Shown here in pieces: positions 62,997-64,000 of a stretch of 64,000 bases of DNA; within the stretch, counting starts at the first letter, position 1, and the number at the start of each line of letters is the position of its first letter. Source of the DNA: an uncultured Clostridia bacterium (lineage in GTDB: Bacteria; Bacillota; Clostridia; Oscillospirales; Acutalibacteraceae); the NCBI GenBank assembly GCA_947624285.1, contig CANQJS010000002.1:123679-187678 (forward strand). The letters run 5' to 3'. The notes under the pieces are model-generated. The model searched no databases and was not told where the DNA came from. It worked only from the letters and a program-made list of their open reading frames with translations. The position numbers were made by a program, and so were the translations under genes.

Positions 62997-63611
62997 TTGG
63001 ACAACAAAGCATTCAATAAGATCTCATACGGACTTTTTATACTCACCGCAAGAGAAAACGGATTTGATAACGGCTGTATAATAAACACCGCCATTCAGGT
63101 GACGACTGCGCCCAATCAAATTTCGGTAACGGTGAATAAGAGCAACAAAACGCACGATATGATAATGAAAACGGGGCTGTTTAATGTTTCCGTAATATCG
63201 GAGGAAGCGGATTTTGAGCTCTTTAAGCATTTCGGATTTCAAAGCGGCAGGGATGTGAATAAATTTGCGGATTTCCCCTATGCGCTCAGAGCCGATAATT
63301 TCCTGCTCTATGTAACGAAAGGAATTAACGCCGTAATCTGCGCAAGGACCGTTAAGGAGATAGATCTCGGCACGCATACCATGTTTATCGCCGAGGTCAC
63401 CGACGCGAAGATAATTTCGGATGCGCCCTCCGCCACCTATTCTTATTATCACAGCAATATAAAACCGAAGCCCGCGCAAAACAAAACTAAGAAAACAGTA
63501 TGGCGCTGCAAAGTCTGCGGGTATGAGTATGTGGGCGATGAGCTTCCCGAGGATTTCATCTGCCCGATTTGCAAGCACCCTGCCTCCGATTTTGAAAAAA
63601 TCGAAGCTTAG
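62997..63611 (+). CDS. Flavin reductase-rubredoxin fusion (High molecular weight rubredoxin-like)
   Basis: The 204-residue product combines a flavin reductase-like FMN-binding domain (about 1-155, beginning MDNKAFNKISYGLFILTARE) with a C-terminal rubredoxin (about 168-204, CKVCGY ... CPICK). Such proteins (Hrb, flavoredoxin-rubredoxin) pass electrons from NAD(P)H to oxygen- or NO-reducing flavodiiron proteins in anaerobes. TTG at 62997 is chosen as start because GGGTGA lies 6 bases upstream and the N-terminus then matches relatives; GTG at 62988 is possible. A weak promoter TTGTCA-16-TAACTT lies at 62934-62961. Confidence 0.9.
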   Translation: MDNKAFNKISYGLFILTARENGFDNGCIINTAIQVTTAPNQISVTVNKSNKTHDMIMKTGLFNVSVISEEADFELFKHFGFQSGRDVNKFADFPYALRADNFLLYVTKGINAVICARTVKEIDLGTHTMFIAEVTDAKIISDAPSATYSYYHSNIKPKPAQNKTKKTVWRCKVCGYEYVGDELPEDFICPICKHPASDFEKIEA

Positions 63612-63707
63612 GCAGACCGAAAATCCAAAAGATATATAAACGGCTGAGCAACGCTGTTATACAGCGGAATGAAATACCGTTGCGGATGATTTTTTTAACA
63701 GGCACGG

Positions 63708-63750
63708 AAAAGCCGCCGATATGCGTTTGCGTTATCGGCGGCTTTTAATA
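63708..63750. terminator. Bidirectional terminator at the radC end
   Basis: Perfect 14-bp stem AAAAGCCGCCGATA (63708-63721) with TATCGGCGGCTTTT (63733-63746). The next gene's stop codon is at 63824 on the opposite strand. Confidence 0.9.
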
Positions 63751-63823
63751 TGCTGTTTTGCAAAATTCGGTAGTTTGAAGAAATATTGCCTTCGGAATTT
63801 TCATCGCTTTCGCGCGTCGGGCG

Positions 63824-64000
63824 TCAGCTTCTTCTCTTGCCGTCCTTATCCTCAAAGAATGTGTTGTATTCCATCATTGAGCGCATCGAGAGTATTTCGG
63901 TCTCTCCCACGATTATGTGGTCGATTAGCCGTACTCCGATAGTTTTCATAAAGTTTCTGATATTGAGCGTAACCTCGATATCGGCGGCGGAGGGCTTCGC
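63824..64000 (-). CDS. radC: RadC/JAB-domain protein, C-terminal part (runs off the right edge)
   Basis: The visible 58 codons start mid-gene at the window edge and end at TGA (63826-63824). They encode KPSAADIEVTLNIRNFMKTI then GVRLIDHIIVGE, the C-terminal signature of RadC/UPF0758 JAB-domain proteins (HPSG...PS..D...T......LGI.L.DHIIVG). They end in a charged tail (FFEDKDGKRRS). RadC-type proteins were once thought to act in DNA repair; their true activity is unsettled. The N-terminal helix-hairpin-helix part and the JAB metal site are outside the window. Confidence 0.8.
   Translation of the reverse strand, partial: AKPSAADIEVTLNIRNFMKTIGVRLIDHIIVGETEILSMRSMMEYNTFFEDKDGKRRS

Overview
The window looks like a chromosomal stretch of a low-to-mid G+C Gram-positive bacterium of the class Clostridia, most likely an anaerobic gut member of the Oscillospirales (Ruminococcaceae or relatives); the order-level placement is inference. 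Support: strong AGGAGG-type ribosome binding sites, GTG and TTG starts, lipobox lipoproteins, sigma-A promoters with 16-18 bp spacing, a Firmicutes-type LexA box (GAAC-N4-GTTC), a short GSI-alpha type glutamine synthetase, a split ferredoxin-type glutamate synthase, a SpoIIQ-like M23 peptidase, and no outer-membrane functions. Genes are dense and mostly housekeeping. I saw no transposase, integrase, attachment site, rRNA or CRISPR array.

Layout. 1-3.1 kb: a large membrane protein running off the left edge, a zinc-ribbon/InlB-repeat surface protein, a C_GCAxxG_C_C redox protein and tRNA-Arg(ACG). 3.2-14.5 kb: sugar metabolism, with a GPH symporter (+) facing gdhA, a beta-mannosidase and a galacturonate operon (MATE transporter, GH28-like beta-helix protein, uxaB, uxaA) on the minus strand. 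14.8-22.5 kb: a TtcA-like tRNA thiolase, an unusual lipoyl-less E2-type acyltransferase fused to a roughly 300-residue charged helix, a patatin phospholipase, a small membrane protein, secA and a lipoprotein. 22.6-28.7 kb: a metal-dependent cyclase/hydrolase, a phosphoglycosyl transferase, a LacZ-type beta-galactosidase and a radical SAM protein. 28.9-35 kb: an operon of CorC-like protein, pth, mfd and an M23 peptidase. 35-37.5 kb: a Ca/Na antiporter-type exchanger and a CapA-like protein.

37.5-49 kb is a nitrogen-assimilation block on the plus strand: glnA, an Amt transporter fused to a PII domain, (a GDPD gene on the opposite strand), a five-gene split glutamate synthase (glutaminase, FMN synthase with ferredoxin domain, polyferredoxin, FAD oxidoreductase, GXGXG domain), and purF. 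Together they import ammonium, fix it into glutamine, transfer the amide to 2-oxoglutarate and spend glutamine on purines. tRNA-Ser(GGA) and a PAP2 phosphatase follow. 50.5-54 kb: a minus-strand operon of HAD-Nudix fusion, cysteine desulfurase and thiI (sulfur relay to tRNA).

54-56.2 kb is the most unusual part. Two divergent promoters drive, on the minus strand, a LexA-box-controlled mini-operon (67-aa helical protein and a 111-aa protein carrying only a sigma-70 region-4-like HTH) behind a folded leader, and, on the plus strand, a free-standing roughly 104-nt small RNA with a consensus promoter, a CCUCCU motif and a near-perfect terminator. 56-64 kb: pgm with a 35-aa membrane peptide gene behind it, comM, a LUD-domain protein, an orphan solute-binding lipoprotein, threonine ammonia-lyase with RidA, a flavin reductase-rubredoxin fusion, and the end of radC at the right edge.

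All identifications come from reading the translated sequence and recalling family motifs; no database search was run.
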